Of a DNA stretch of 64,000 nt, positions 28,043 to 38,300 are shown one piece after another. A program made the translations under genes and the position numbers. The DNA is taken from the NCBI GenBank assembly GCA_964236465.1, contig CAXSBZ010000005.1, positions 76,449 through 140,448 of the forward strand, written 5' to 3'. Below the pieces are notes generated by a model, which did no database searches, was not told the origin of the DNA, and saw only the letters and a program-made list of their open reading frames with translations. The stretch comes from Mucilaginibacter_A sp964236465 (GTDB lineage Bacteria; Bacteroidota; Bacteroidia; Sphingobacteriales; Sphingobacteriaceae). Each line of letters begins with the position of its first letter. Within the stretch, counting starts at the first letter, position 1.

Positions 28043-28922
28043 AAGGACATTTGGCTTTATCCTGAGCCATCCTTTGGGTAAAAAGCATTTGTTCAAAACA
28101 CTTTTTAGGTTTTTGTATTGGCAAATCCAAAGTAGTTTACAGCCATCAAAATTGAGGGTAAAACCCTTTTTGGCCGGTACAAAATTTTACGCGCGCAAAG
28201 GCTTAACCGGTGTTACGGGCAACATTTATACGGGTTTGCACGAATTTAATGACATGGCTTTTCTTCTTCATTTTCTAACGCCCGGTGATGTTTTTTTTGA
28301 TATTGGTGCAAACGTTGGCTCATACACAATACTGGCATCCGGCGTATGCAAAGCCAAAACCATCGCCATTGAAGCATCTGCAAATACAGCAATTATTACC
28401 CAGAAAAATATTGATTTGAACAAGCTTCAAAACAAAGTAACACTGATTAATGCGGCAGCCGGAGCAGAAATCGGCACTATAAATTTTTCTAAAAATGAAG
28501 ATACCACCAACCATGTAATTGGTGCAGATGAACTTCAAAATGACAACATAGAAACCGTGAATGTGATTAAAGTAGATGATTTATCTATACAAAATAAACC
28601 TGCATTAATTAAAATTGATGTGGAAGGTTTTGAAACGGAAGTGTTGAAAGGCATGGGCAAAACTTTGAAACAGCAATCGCTCAAAGCAATCATTATTGAA
28701 CTAAACGGCAGCGGTGAACGGTACCGTTTTGCAGACGCTGATATTCATAACTTGCTTACTAACAATGGGTTTAAACCTTATGATTATGATCCGTTTCAAC
28801 GTAATTTAACTTTATTAAACACTTATAGCAAGCACAACACCATTTATTGCCGGGATATAGCATTCATCAATAACCGCATAAAAAATGCAACAGCGTTTAA
28901 AATAATGGGCGAAAATATTTGA
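28029..28922 (+). CDS. FkbM-family methyltransferase
   Basis: A 297-residue SAM-dependent methyltransferase from ATG 28029. Motif I is VFFDIGANVGSYTILAS at about 88-104, followed by TIAIEASANTAIITQKNI, and the family strand LIKIDVEGFETEVLKG at about 195-210, with the FkbM hallmark KIDVEGxE. It O-methylates a sugar hydroxyl of the glycan, capping or decorating the repeat. It overlaps the previous gene by 14 bp and lies 1 bp before the next. Confidence 0.92.
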   Translation: MEKFKRTFGFILSHPLGKKHLFKTLFRFLYWQIQSSLQPSKLRVKPFLAGTKFYARKGLTGVTGNIYTGLHEFNDMAFLLHFLTPGDVFFDIGANVGSYTILASGVCKAKTIAIEASANTAIITQKNIDLNKLQNKVTLINAAAGAEIGTINFSKNEDTTNHVIGADELQNDNIETVNVIKVDDLSIQNKPALIKIDVEGFETEVLKGMGKTLKQQSLKAIIIELNGSGERYRFADADIHNLLTNNGFKPYDYDPFQRNLTLLNTYSKHNTIYCRDIAFINNRIKNATAFKIMGENI

Positions 28923-28923
28923 T

Positions 28924-30084
28924 ATGCGTTTGGCCATCATCTCTACACATCCAATTCAATATTATGCGCCGATATTTAAATTGCTGCATCAGCATAAAAA
29001 ACTGGAAATCATGGTTTTTTATACCTGGGGCAAAGCTGGTTTAAACCCAAACGATCCGGGTTTTGGCCGAAAAATAAACTGGGACATTCCATTACTGGAA
29101 GGTTATGATTTTCAGTTTGAAAGAAACACGGCTAAAAAACCGGGTTCTCATGGTTTTTGGGGAATTAAAAATCCTGATCTCATCAAAAATATAAAAGCAT
29201 GGCAGGCTGACGCTTTGCTTGTTTTTGGCTGGGCTTACCAAAGTCATTTGCAAGCATTGATTCATTTCAAAAATAAAATTCCGGTTTTTTTCCGTGGAGA
29301 TTCTACGCTGCTGGATAAAAAAAACAGTGCTAAAAACAGCATCAAAACTTTTTTACTTCGGCTGATTTACAGTCGCGTTGATCACGCTTTTTACGTTGGC
29401 ACCAACAATAAAGCTTATTTTAACTATTACGGATTAAAAGAAAGACAACTTTCGTTTGCGCCACATGCAATTGATAATGAACGTTTTGCAGCAGAAAAAC
29501 CTGTAGAAGCAACAACATTGAGAAAAAAACTTGGAATCGGTTCGGAAGAAATCATGATTCTTTTTGCCGGAAAATTGGAATCTGTAAAAAATCCTGGTTT
29601 GCTACTGCAAGCTTTTGAAACTTTAAATCAACCCAACACACATCTGCTTTTTGTTGGAAACGGGCCGCTGGAAAAAGAATTGAAAGCCAAAAAAGTAGTG
29701 CTAAAAACAGCATCGCAAATTCATTTTTTGGATTTTCAAAATCAATCAGCCATGCCTTTTATTTACCAGAGCTGCGATTTATTTTGCCTGCCTTCCAACA
29801 GCGAAACCTGGGGATTAGCGGTTAACGAAGCGATGGCTTGCAGCAAAGCCATTTTAGTTTCTGACAAGGTTGGCTGTGCGGCAGATTTAATTGTAAAAGG
29901 AGAAAACGGTTTCATTTTTCAAACCGGAAACGAAACGGATTTGGTGTTGAAACTTCAGCTTTTATGTCAGCAAAAAGCTGTGTTAAAAGCATACGGACAA
30001 GCTTCCGCAGAAATTATAAAAAGTTGGAATTTTAACGTAACGGCAATAGCTATGAAAAACGCAATATTGAATTATGCTGGCTAA
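28924..30084 (+). CDS. Glycosyltransferase family 4 (GT-B)
   Basis: A 386-residue GT-B protein starting MRLAIISTHPIQYYAPIFKL, a group that senses its acceptor through the HPIQYY loop. The donor domain has IMILFAGKLESVKNPGLLLQAF at about 203 and LPSNSETWGLAVNEAMACSKAILVS at about 295 (EX7E). Two exact AC-form dispersed-motif copies, 29331-29342 (AKNSIK) and 29702-29713 (VLKTAS), lie in different reading frames of the same gene. Confidence 0.9.
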   Translation: MRLAIISTHPIQYYAPIFKLLHQHKKLEIMVFYTWGKAGLNPNDPGFGRKINWDIPLLEGYDFQFERNTAKKPGSHGFWGIKNPDLIKNIKAWQADALLVFGWAYQSHLQALIHFKNKIPVFFRGDSTLLDKKNSAKNSIKTFLLRLIYSRVDHAFYVGTNNKAYFNYYGLKERQLSFAPHAIDNERFAAEKPVEATTLRKKLGIGSEEIMILFAGKLESVKNPGLLLQAFETLNQPNTHLLFVGNGPLEKELKAKKVVLKTASQIHFLDFQNQSAMPFIYQSCDLFCLPSNSETWGLAVNEAMACSKAILVSDKVGCAADLIVKGENGFIFQTGNETDLVLKLQLLCQQKAVLKAYGQASAEIIKSWNFNVTAIAMKNAILNYAG

Positions 30085-31483
30085 CATCCGCGTAGAAAGA
30101 TATTTTGTGCTTTATCTGCCCTGGATTTTTTCGTGGTTGCTGGGTTTTTGGCCGCAAACATCTTATCTAATTGCCTGGATGGGCTCGTTTTTTATTTTTT
30201 ATATCACCATGAGCGGCTGGGTAAAACCAATCCCTGCTGACCGTAATTTGGGCGAACAATTAATGCGGCCACTGTTTTTAACACAGTTGATTTTTGCCGG
30301 ATACATGTGCTGTTCCACTATTTTTTACTATTTGGATACGCTGGGTTATTACAATTTTCATTTATTAAACCAGTTTTTCAAACCAGACCAGCAAAAACTC
30401 ATGCTGATTGCAGCATGCCAGCGTTATTACTGTTTGGGCCATGCCGCTTTTGTTTCCGGAGTGTTGCTTTTCATGAATTACCCGGTCAAAAAAAAATACT
30501 TTTTACAAACCGAAAACTTAGCAAACCTGCTGCTTTACATAGCTGTTTCGGCTATTCCGGTTTCCATTCTTTTTGCAGTAATTCCCGGGCTAACCCAGTT
30601 TTCGGCACAGTTTAATGCTTTAAGTTTGATTACAGCAACATTGGCTTTAGCTTTCGCTATTCCGCAGCACAAAATGATAAACATATTGGTTTCCGGTGCG
30701 CTTTTTAGTTTCAATTTTTATAAATCATTTTTGTCCGGTTATAAAGAACCTATCATCGTTAGCTTGCTGGTGCTGGCAATTTTTCTTTATCCATTGTATA
30801 AACGGACTGTAATTTTGGTTTTTGTGCCTCTTTTACTCATCATTTTTATGCTTCTGCCAACATACAATTCTGTGTTTAGGGAAAATGCGTGGTCAGGCGA
30901 TCTCTCTGCCGAAGCAGCTTCAAAAGTAGCTTTGGATGCCGTTTTTAACGGTGATGATAATGAAATCAAAAGTAACTGGGATTTCCTGGTTTTTAGACTA
31001 AGTGAAATTGATATGTTTGCCAAATACACACAATCTACACCAAAATACATCAATTTTTATGGGATGAAAATGATTAGTCAATCTCTTCAATCTTTGATTC
31101 CACGCGTTTTCTGGCCAAACAAACCCAACACAGAAAACCTGATTATGGAGCGCGTTTACAACGCCGGTGTTGTTACTAAAGGCGTAGACGTTTCGGCCAA
31201 ACCTGCACTGGTTGCCGATGCTTATTTGTTTGAAGGTGGCATAGGCATTTTCCTGGTTTTGTTTACTTATGGTGTTGTTGCTCAATTAATTGCATTAAAA
31301 GCCGAAAGTTTATTTGGCGGATATATTTTAGGGACTGCTATTATTTATTCCGGTTTGTTCCAGATGTTTTGGCGGGGTTTAAGTTTTGAATTCCTGGCCA
31401 ATTCTGTAATCTGGAGTTATGTAAGCATGTTGCTGATTGCTCGGTTGATGTACGCGCTAAGAATCCTTCAAAAAGCAAATTGA
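30074..31483 (+). CDS. Wzy-like polysaccharide polymerase
   Basis: A 469-residue membrane protein with about eleven hydrophobic segments and a large loop at about 265-350. The loop carries ENAWSGDLSAEAASK and PRVFWPNKPN (about 348-357), the latter a motif seen in O-antigen ligase/polymerase-like proteins. It should join lipid-linked repeat units on the periplasmic side. The combination with the exosortase fusion two genes downstream matches the exosortase-associated Wzy-like class seen in Sphingobacteriaceae (recalled, not searched). It overlaps the previous gene by 11 bp and the next by 4 bp (TTGA). Confidence 0.85.
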   Translation: MLANIRVERYFVLYLPWIFSWLLGFWPQTSYLIAWMGSFFIFYITMSGWVKPIPADRNLGEQLMRPLFLTQLIFAGYMCCSTIFYYLDTLGYYNFHLLNQFFKPDQQKLMLIAACQRYYCLGHAAFVSGVLLFMNYPVKKKYFLQTENLANLLLYIAVSAIPVSILFAVIPGLTQFSAQFNALSLITATLALAFAIPQHKMINILVSGALFSFNFYKSFLSGYKEPIIVSLLVLAIFLYPLYKRTVILVFVPLLLIIFMLLPTYNSVFRENAWSGDLSAEAASKVALDAVFNGDDNEIKSNWDFLVFRLSEIDMFAKYTQSTPKYINFYGMKMISQSLQSLIPRVFWPNKPNTENLIMERVYNAGVVTKGVDVSAKPALVADAYLFEGGIGIFLVLFTYGVVAQLIALKAESLFGGYILGTAIIYSGLFQMFWRGLSFEFLANSVIWSYVSMLLIARLMYALRILQKAN

Positions 31484-32634
31484 AAATTATCCAAGTCAGT
31501 GCATCCTACAAACCGGCCATGATCTATGGCGGCCCAAGCATGTCAGTATCCAAATTAAGCGAAGAACTTTGCAAAAATGGAATCCAAGTTGAAGTCATCA
31601 CGACATTGGCCAACGGAAAAACCGAACTCGATTTTCCTGCCGGGAAATTAACTTATATAGAAAATGTACCGGTTTGGTTTTTCAAACGAATCACCAAAGA
31701 CCACTCCCATTTTTCGCCTGCATTGCTTAAACATCTTGTTTTGGAAATAAAAAAATCAAAGCAACCTTTGGTTATCCACATCCATGCCTGGTGGAATTTG
31801 GTTTCTATATTATCATGCTTCATTGCACAACTTTACAAAGTTCCTGTTGTTTTATCGCCGAGAGGAACGTTGAGTAATTATTCTTTTCAAACCAACCACA
31901 GCTTTGTTAAAAAATGGATACATCTTTTATTAGGCAAAAAACTACTTTCCAATTGTAATTTTCATTGTACAAGTGAAGCAGAGAAAAATGAAATTCTACA
32001 ATTCACTCGATCAAAAAAAATCCAAGTTATTCCAAACTTTATTACCCTTCCTTCACAAGTAAAATTTGATACAAACCTTAAAACTCCAATTTTAAAATTA
32101 CTTTTTTTATCAAGGGTTGAAGTAAAAAAGGGATTGGAAATTTTACTACAAGCTTTGGTTGGAATTGATTTTCCATATCATCTTACTATTGCCGGAACCG
32201 GAGAATTGGATTACATCCGTTCACTCCAAAATTTAGTGGCTAAAAACAGTATGGAACCTTGTGTAACTTGGATAGGTTTCCAGGATCAAAAAAATAAGTT
32301 TCAGGTTTTACAAGCGCATGATTTGCTGATACTTCCATCTTATAATGAAAACTTTGGCAACGTTGTAATCGAATCCCTGGCTGTGGGAACGCCTGTTTTG
32401 ATCAGTAACCAAGTTGGTTTGGCGGATTATGTTACAACCAACAAGCTGGGCTGGATTTTTGAAAACCAACCTGAAAAGCTGCGGGAAAAACTAATTGAAA
32501 TTAATCAAACCCGGTTTTGGCTTAATGAAATCCGATCACAATCCCCGCAAAAAATTAAAAAAGATTTTGCAGAAGAAGTTTTGGTAAAACAATATATCAA
32601 CTTTTATCAGGAAGTAATTTCAAGTTCTGAATGA
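31480..32634 (+). CDS. Glycosyltransferase family 4 (GT-B)
   Basis: A 384-residue GT-B enzyme opening KIIQVSASYKPAMIYGGPSMS, with YGGPxxS as the family N-terminal loop. VVLSPRGTLSNYS at about 125 contains the PRG motif common in GT4 WcaI/WbpZ-like enzymes; KLLFLSRVEVKKGLEILLQA at about 205 and LPSYNENFGNVVIESLAVGTPVLIS (EX7E) form the donor site. TTG start in a TTGA overlap with wzy; stop overlaps the next ATG. One-mismatch AC-form motif copy at 32241-32252. Confidence 0.9.
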   Translation: MKIIQVSASYKPAMIYGGPSMSVSKLSEELCKNGIQVEVITTLANGKTELDFPAGKLTYIENVPVWFFKRITKDHSHFSPALLKHLVLEIKKSKQPLVIHIHAWWNLVSILSCFIAQLYKVPVVLSPRGTLSNYSFQTNHSFVKKWIHLLLGKKLLSNCNFHCTSEAEKNEILQFTRSKKIQVIPNFITLPSQVKFDTNLKTPILKLLFLSRVEVKKGLEILLQALVGIDFPYHLTIAGTGELDYIRSLQNLVAKNSMEPCVTWIGFQDQKNKFQVLQAHDLLILPSYNENFGNVVIESLAVGTPVLISNQVGLADYVTTNKLGWIFENQPEKLREKLIEINQTRFWLNEIRSQSPQKIKKDFAEEVLVKQYINFYQEVISSSE

Positions 32635-34043
32635 AGCCGTTTTCTTTCATTATTCTTACTTATAATGAAGAAATCCATTTACCCGGATTATTACAATCTA
32701 TTGCAAGTTTGGATGCGCCAACTTTTGTTTTAGACTCCGGAAGCACAGATGCAACTTTAGCAATTTGCGAAAAATACCAGGTAAAAACAGCATTTCATCC
32801 TTTTGAAAATCATCCGAAACAATGGGATTTTGCATTGAAACATTTTGATATTCAAACCAATTGGGTCATTTGTTTGGATGCAGACCAACAGGTTTCTCCG
32901 CAGCTTCTTTTACACCTAAAAAATTTTAAGGAACAGGATTTTGCAGATGTAGATGGGATTTACTTCAACCGAAAGAATTTTTTTAAAGGACAGTGGATCA
33001 AACATGGCGGTTATTTCCCATTTTATTTACTCAAAATGTTCCGCACACAAGTTGGTTTTTCTGATCTGAACGAGAACATGGACCATCGTTTCATCGTTCC
33101 CGGAAAAACCATCATTTGGAAAGATGGCTACTTGCGGGAAGAAAACTTAAAGGAAAATAAAATCAAATTTTGGATAAATAAACACAACATTTACAGCGAT
33201 TTACTGGCGCAGGAAGAAGTAGAACGCTTGCAAAAAATCCGCAAGCAAACCTTGAAACCAAAACTTGGAGGAACGCCTGATGAGCGGATAGCCTGGCTAA
33301 AAAACATCTGGTGGAAACTGCCGCGCTACTGGCGGCCGATGATATATTTTTCGTACCGGATGATCTTCCAACTTGGATTTTTAGATGGTAAAAAAGGCAT
33401 CATCTTTCACTTTTTGCAAGGGTTTTGGTTTAGGCTGATGGTGGATGTAAAAATAGATGAACTGATGCAACAAACAACTCAAGATACCATTCAGAAAAAT
33501 TCAAGCTCAAAACCTGAACTGCGGTTTGCCGTCCGTTTTGTATTGTTGTTTGCACTGTTTTATTTCTTCAACTTGTATTACAATGGATTAATGTTGCCTG
33601 GCGGAAATTACAATTCTTACTTAGCTCAACATTTTAATTATATCCAAAGTTTGCGGAATATTTTATTACATGCAAGTTCTGCCGGGTTACAATTTTTAGG
33701 CTATCCAACTAAAATCAATAATTACTCACTTTTGGTAGTCGGGCATAATAAAATCAACCTGGCTTATGATTGTTTGGGTTTGGGCATAATGAGTTTTCTG
33801 GCCGCGTTTGTACTAACTTATCCAACGCAAATAAAAGCTAAATTAAAACTGTTTTTATTTTTAACTATTGGATTTCAGTTACTTAACGTTTTACGTTTTA
33901 TGTTTCTTGCTTTGTTTTGGAAAGGTGAAGGCAGCAATATAATCAACCATCATACTGTTTTTAATCTTATGATTTATATCCTAATTACAGTAACGCTTTA
34001 CTTTTGGATAGAAAAAAGTACGATAAAAAAAGCATCTGTTTAG
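32631..34043 (+). CDS. GT2 glycosyltransferase fused to an exosortase-family membrane domain
   Basis: A 470-residue protein from ATG 32631. Residues 1-about 270 are a GT2 domain (FSFIILTYNEEIHLPGLLQS, LDSGSTDAT, CLDADQQV) of the WaaE/KdtX-like type. Residues about 300-470 hold several membrane segments with the exosortase active-site triad in order: AYDCLGLGIM (Cys about 381), NVLRFMFLALFW (Arg about 421) and NHHTVFN (His about 440). Exosortases are membrane cysteine proteases that sort PEP-CTERM-like proteins, and some relatives process or anchor surface glycans. The fusion ties a glycan-building step to sorting. Dispersed-motif copy at 32782-32793. Confidence 0.85.
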   Translation: MKPFSFIILTYNEEIHLPGLLQSIASLDAPTFVLDSGSTDATLAICEKYQVKTAFHPFENHPKQWDFALKHFDIQTNWVICLDADQQVSPQLLLHLKNFKEQDFADVDGIYFNRKNFFKGQWIKHGGYFPFYLLKMFRTQVGFSDLNENMDHRFIVPGKTIIWKDGYLREENLKENKIKFWINKHNIYSDLLAQEEVERLQKIRKQTLKPKLGGTPDERIAWLKNIWWKLPRYWRPMIYFSYRMIFQLGFLDGKKGIIFHFLQGFWFRLMVDVKIDELMQQTTQDTIQKNSSSKPELRFAVRFVLLFALFYFFNLYYNGLMLPGGNYNSYLAQHFNYIQSLRNILLHASSAGLQFLGYPTKINNYSLLVVGHNKINLAYDCLGLGIMSFLAAFVLTYPTQIKAKLKLFLFLTIGFQLLNVLRFMFLALFWKGEGSNIINHHTVFNLMIYILITVTLYFWIEKSTIKKASV

Positions 34044-34600
34044 TGGACAACAAAACAAATTTAGCACGGTACAACAATCACAATTATCATCCTGGTGCTG
34101 GTTGGTTAAAAAGGATTTTATGGTTTTATATCAATGCCCTAATTTTCAAATCTTCCTGGTTTCCATCATCGGCATTCAAAGTATTTTTGCTTCGGATTTT
34201 TGGTGCCGAAATCGGAAAAAATGTGGTGCTAAGGCATCAGGTTAATATCAAATATCCCTGGCTGCTAACTATTGGAGATTTTACTTGGATTGGAGAGCAG
34301 GTTTGGATTGACAATCTTGTTTTGGTAAAAATCGGTTCACATGTTTGCTTATCACAAGGCGCGATGTTGCTTACCGGAAACCATGATTATTCCAAATCAA
34401 CTTTTGATTTGATTGTAGGCAAAATTGTATTGCAAAACGGCGTTTGGATTGGAGCGAAAGCCATTGTTTGCCCAAATGTTGTGGCCGGAGAACATGCGGT
34501 TTTAACAGCCGGAAGTATCGCCACTAAAAACATGGAAGCTTGCTTTATTTATCAGGGAAACCCGGCTGCAAAAGTTCGTAAAAGAGAAATTTCAGCGTAA
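34043..34600 (+). CDS. WcaF-like LbH acetyltransferase
   Basis: About 185 residues from a GTG at 34043 that overlaps the previous TAG stop by one base (TAGTG). This start gives the family opening DNKTNLARYNNHNYHPGAGW; a longer TTG start at 34004 would add 13 residues that do not fit. Left-handed beta-helix hexapeptides are visible (IGDFTWIGEQVWIDN, IGSHVCLSQGAML), followed by TGNHDYSKSTF and VWIGAKAIVCPNV, the WcaF signature. It O-acetylates a sugar using acetyl-CoA. It is the last gene of the operon. A one-mismatch motif copy (34024-34035) overlaps the junction. Confidence 0.88.
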   Translation: MDNKTNLARYNNHNYHPGAGWLKRILWFYINALIFKSSWFPSSAFKVFLLRIFGAEIGKNVVLRHQVNIKYPWLLTIGDFTWIGEQVWIDNLVLVKIGSHVCLSQGAMLLTGNHDYSKSTFDLIVGKIVLQNGVWIGAKAIVCPNVVAGEHAVLTAGSIATKNMEACFIYQGNPAAKVRKREISA

Positions 34601-34629
34601 ATTTAGATGCTGTTTTTATCAGCCTAAAA
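34601..34629. terminator. Convergent terminator region made of the dispersed motif
   Basis: Between the WcaF-like gene and the converging secreted-protein gene lies ATGCTGTTTTTA (34607-34618, AC form) followed by TCAGCCTAAAAT, the complement of the flank. GCTG and CAGC pair around TTTTTAT, giving a weak hairpin flanked by AATTTAG and CTAAAATT. It is the only terminator-like structure at the end of the polysaccharide operon. Confidence 0.55.
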
Positions 34630-35286
34630 TTACATTTTGCTTAAAACTTCATCTACCTGAACCAAGTTCATGCCGGGCACCAAACGCGGGCTGTACAGCA
34701 AACGGATCAGGGCAGAATCGTAATTATCAAACTTAACCACACCGTTTGATTGGGAATAAAAAATACTGCCTGGCTTGTTTTCCAGCGGGTTTTGAAAGCC
34801 AAAAAGTTTGATGATACTTTTTCTAATTGCATTTCGCAAATCGCGCTGATCGTGGTAACTTGCAATTGTCACTAAATCAATCGCCTGAAAAATTTCTCCT
34901 TTGTTGTTAAATTTATAATAGTTGCCGCCGTATTGATTAAAATATGATGAAGCATCAGCAGAAATCTGGCTACCAAAATCAGCCTTGTTGCCCAAAAAAA
35001 CAGAAAAATTTACATCGTCGTCATTGCTTACCGGTGCAATATCCAATCCCGTCAGCACTTTAATTTTTGAAAATATCGAATCAATTTCGGTAGAATAAAA
35101 TGCTTCTTTTGCCCTATAAACTTTATAGCGGACCGGCACAATCCATTTCTTGATAATCGGCATTCCGGTTTTATCATTGGACAAGGCAATTGTTTTGAAG
35201 TTCTCTTTATCTGCTGCCTGCATTTGAGCTTGGGCAAGCGTTGTAAAACCTATCAGACAAATTATGAGCGTTAAAATATTTTTCAT
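34630..35286 (-). CDS. Secreted protein of unknown function, DUF2927-like
   Basis: A 218-residue protein with a signal peptide (MKNILTLIICLIGFTTLAQAQ). The mature part begins with charged residues and contains VPVRYKVYRAKEAFYSTEID, a central region NFSVFLGNKADF and the stretch DQRDLRNAIRKSIIKLFGFQNPLE, which recalls the DUF2927 family of secreted, possibly metal-dependent proteins. No HExxH is present. The call to that family is tentative. Monocistronic on the minus strand. A one-mismatch motif copy (35100-35111) falls in the YRAKEA codons. Confidence 0.6.
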   Translation of the reverse strand: MKNILTLIICLIGFTTLAQAQMQAADKENFKTIALSNDKTGMPIIKKWIVPVRYKVYRAKEAFYSTEIDSIFSKIKVLTGLDIAPVSNDDDVNFSVFLGNKADFGSQISADASSYFNQYGGNYYKFNNKGEIFQAIDLVTIASYHDQRDLRNAIRKSIIKLFGFQNPLENKPGSIFYSQSNGVVKFDNYDSALIRLLYSPRLVPGMNLVQVDEVLSKM

Positions 35287-35347
35287 CAGGAGAACAAGAT
35301 AGGAAAATTTATAATTCCAAAATTCATTTTATTCTAAGCCCGTTACC

Positions 35348-35359
35348 ATGCTTCTTTTA
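35348..35359 (-). repeat. Dispersed motif, GA form, 3' of the chemotaxis-type kinase gene
   Basis: ATGCTTCTTTTA followed by TGTGGGT, in the 105-bp gap between two minus-strand genes. Exact copy. Confidence 0.85.
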
Positions 35360-35391
35360 TGTGGGTAAAATCAAACTCTTTTTAGTCAAAT

Positions 35392-38300
35392 TTAATCAGC
35401 CATAATTGCAATTTGCTGTGGTTCGGCTTTTAAAGAAACTGTAAACTTACTACCAACGCCCGGCTCACTTTCTACAACAATATTTCCGTTGGCAGCATTT
35501 ACTATTTTTTTTGCAAGATACAAGCCAACACCTTGGCCTTCAATAGCTTGGTTAAGCCTGCCATATACATCAAAAATTTTATCAAGGCCATCCCTGTTTA
35601 TACCTATTCCATTGTCCTGCACTGTCAAAATTATATTGTCATTGGCTAAAGTAGTATGGATATTAACTACCGGTACTGCATCGCTTTTAAATTTGATTGC
35701 ATTGGAAATGAGATTGTATAAAATACTTCTCAGGTTTTTTTTAGAAAAAAGGATTTGCTTCACTTGAAAATCTTTGTTGATTACCGCTCCGGAAGCTTGG
35801 ATTTTGTTTTCCAAGCTCCATTCTATGTTACCAATCAACTCATCCAAGTCAACCATCTCTTTTGTAATCGCATCGTTTTCTGTTTTAGCAATCGTTGCAA
35901 TATCTTTAACAAGCGCACTAAATTTTTTAACAGAGGTATCGATAATGTTTAAAAATCTATTTAAATCAGGGTTATCAACTTTCATTTTGTTTATCACACT
36001 GATACTGCCTTGTATATTACTTAGTGGTGCCAAAAGATCATGAGAGGCGGCATGTACAAAATTGTCCAAGTCTGCATTGATGCGTTGCAAAGTTTTATTC
36101 TTTTTGTCCAATTCTAATTGTGCATTTTTTAGCTCCGAAATATCATTGAAAGTAATCATGGCACCATTCCTTGTATTGTCTGATTGGATGTAAGGCATCG
36201 TCATCACCTGGTACCATTTGCCATTATCGGTTTCAATTTCTTTGGTCAGGATGTCTCCGTTTTCAATAACGTGTTTAATATCATCTGCAATAGTTTCAAA
36301 TTTGATATTGGTAGAAATATTGCTGAGCGGCCTGCCTACATCAGTTGGCAGCAAGTTGATCTGCTTTACCGTGCCCGGCGAAAACTTCATCAGCAGCAAA
36401 TTATTATTGACAAACAATTGCCCGTTGATATTGCTCCTGAAATAATTGTTCAGGTCATCGTTTAGTTCCAGCAGCTCTTTGTTTTTTAACTGATAATCCG
36501 CGTTGACCGTGTGCAATTCCTCATTGATAGATTGCATTTCTTCATTGGTACTTTGCATTTCTTCGTTGGCCGAAAGCAGCTCTTCATTAAAAGATTGCAT
36601 GTTTTCATTGGAAGCATCCAGTTTTTCGTTTGATAAAAGAAGCTTTTCTTTAAACTCTTTCAGTTCCTCTTCCAGGTTCAAGGTGTATTGGTTATGGTAA
36701 TCTTTTTCGTCAAAATTTGCATCCGGCATACCTGGTGTAAGTGTCCGGTCTTCAAAAAATGTTACTAAAAACAGCACCGGTTCTTCTTTGCCTATTTTTA
36801 AAGGGCTTACCGTTAAGCTTACTTTGATAACCAAACCATTGTGTTTTATTTTAATGCCGCTTGCCGTAGCTTTTTCATTTGATTTTGAAGCACTTGTACT
36901 AAGCGTATTGAAAGCTATGGCAAGTGGCCTTGGCAAAAGCTCGACCAGGTTTAAATTGAAGTTTTTTTGAAGAAGGTATTTTGTGGTATCGCCATATGTT
37001 TTTACTACTTGATGGTTTTTATCAATACAAATGGTTAAATAATCTACAACACCAGGCAAAATTGCATTTACTGCTCCATCAAAATTGTAATTTGTTTTGG
37101 GGCTTGTATCCTCCTTTATAGTATGGGTATCGCGTTTTACATCCAAAGGCTCCGGCAGGGAAAAGGCATCAAAGCGTACAGCGCGCTTCGTTTCCAAGTT
37201 CTTATAAATTTTAAACTTAGGGTGCGCCACTTCCAGGCTTTGCATAATCGGCATGGGGTTTTCACTTGGCCCTAAAAATAAATAGCCATCAGATTTAAGC
37301 CCGAAAAGCAGCATGTTGAATACTTTTTTTTGCAAACCGGGCGTCATATAAATCAGTACGTTCCGGCAACTGATCAGGCTCATATTGCAATAAGGCGGAT
37401 TTTTGATAATGTCGTGCTGTGCAAAAATGACCATCTTCCGTATTTCCGGGATCACCCGATAATTATCCCCTTCTGTTAAAAAATATTTTTCGAGCCACTC
37501 CGGAGATATGTATTTTTTAATCCCGGCATTATAAACCCCTTTGGCAGCATGTATCAAGGCAACAGCATCAACATCGGTAGCAAATATTTTCACTACCGTA
37601 TCTTTTAAACTTTCTTTTAATTGCCTGCAAACCAATATGGCCATGGAGTACGCTTCTTCTCCTGTAGCACAGCCTGCCACCCACATTTTTAGTTCTTCAC
37701 CCGGTGTATGCCTTTCAAGTAGCTTAGGCAATATATCGGTTTGCAAAAAATTGAAAGCCTTCTTGTCCCTAAAAAAAGAGGTAACGCTAATCAGGAAATC
37801 CTGCGCCAAAATTTCGACCTCTTCCTGCGAAGATTTCAAAAAATTACCATACTCTTCCAGCTTAGTAAAATTGTGGTAAGCAGCCCTTCTTTTAATCCTT
37901 CGCAGGATCGTGCTTTGTTTATAACCCGAAAAATCAAGCGGCAGGCGTTCCTTGATCTGATCAATAATTGCCGCTACATTTTTTTCATCATATTGCTGGT
38001 CAACCAATAATCCTGCTTTGTATTTCACATATTCTTCAATGGCATCGGGCATATCTGCCGGTTCCAAAATAAAATCTACCACACCTGTAGCAATGGCGTT
38101 GGACGGCATACTGGCAAATTCTGCGGTTTCCGGGTTGCGGGCAATTACCATTCCGCCTGCTTTGTGGATTGCTTTGACACCTTCCGTCCCATCCGAGCCT
38201 AAACCGGACAGCACAACCGCAATTGTTTTTTTGCCGCAATCTAACGCAAGAGAATTAAAAAACCGGTTGATGGTGAGGTGCGGGCCTTTAACTTTTTCTT

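Noticed and set aside
36480..36700. Tandem DNA repeat in the kinase gene as a mobile or variable repeat
   Set aside because: It encodes NEEMQS heptads of a coiled coil typical of this protein class and is diverged at DNA level.
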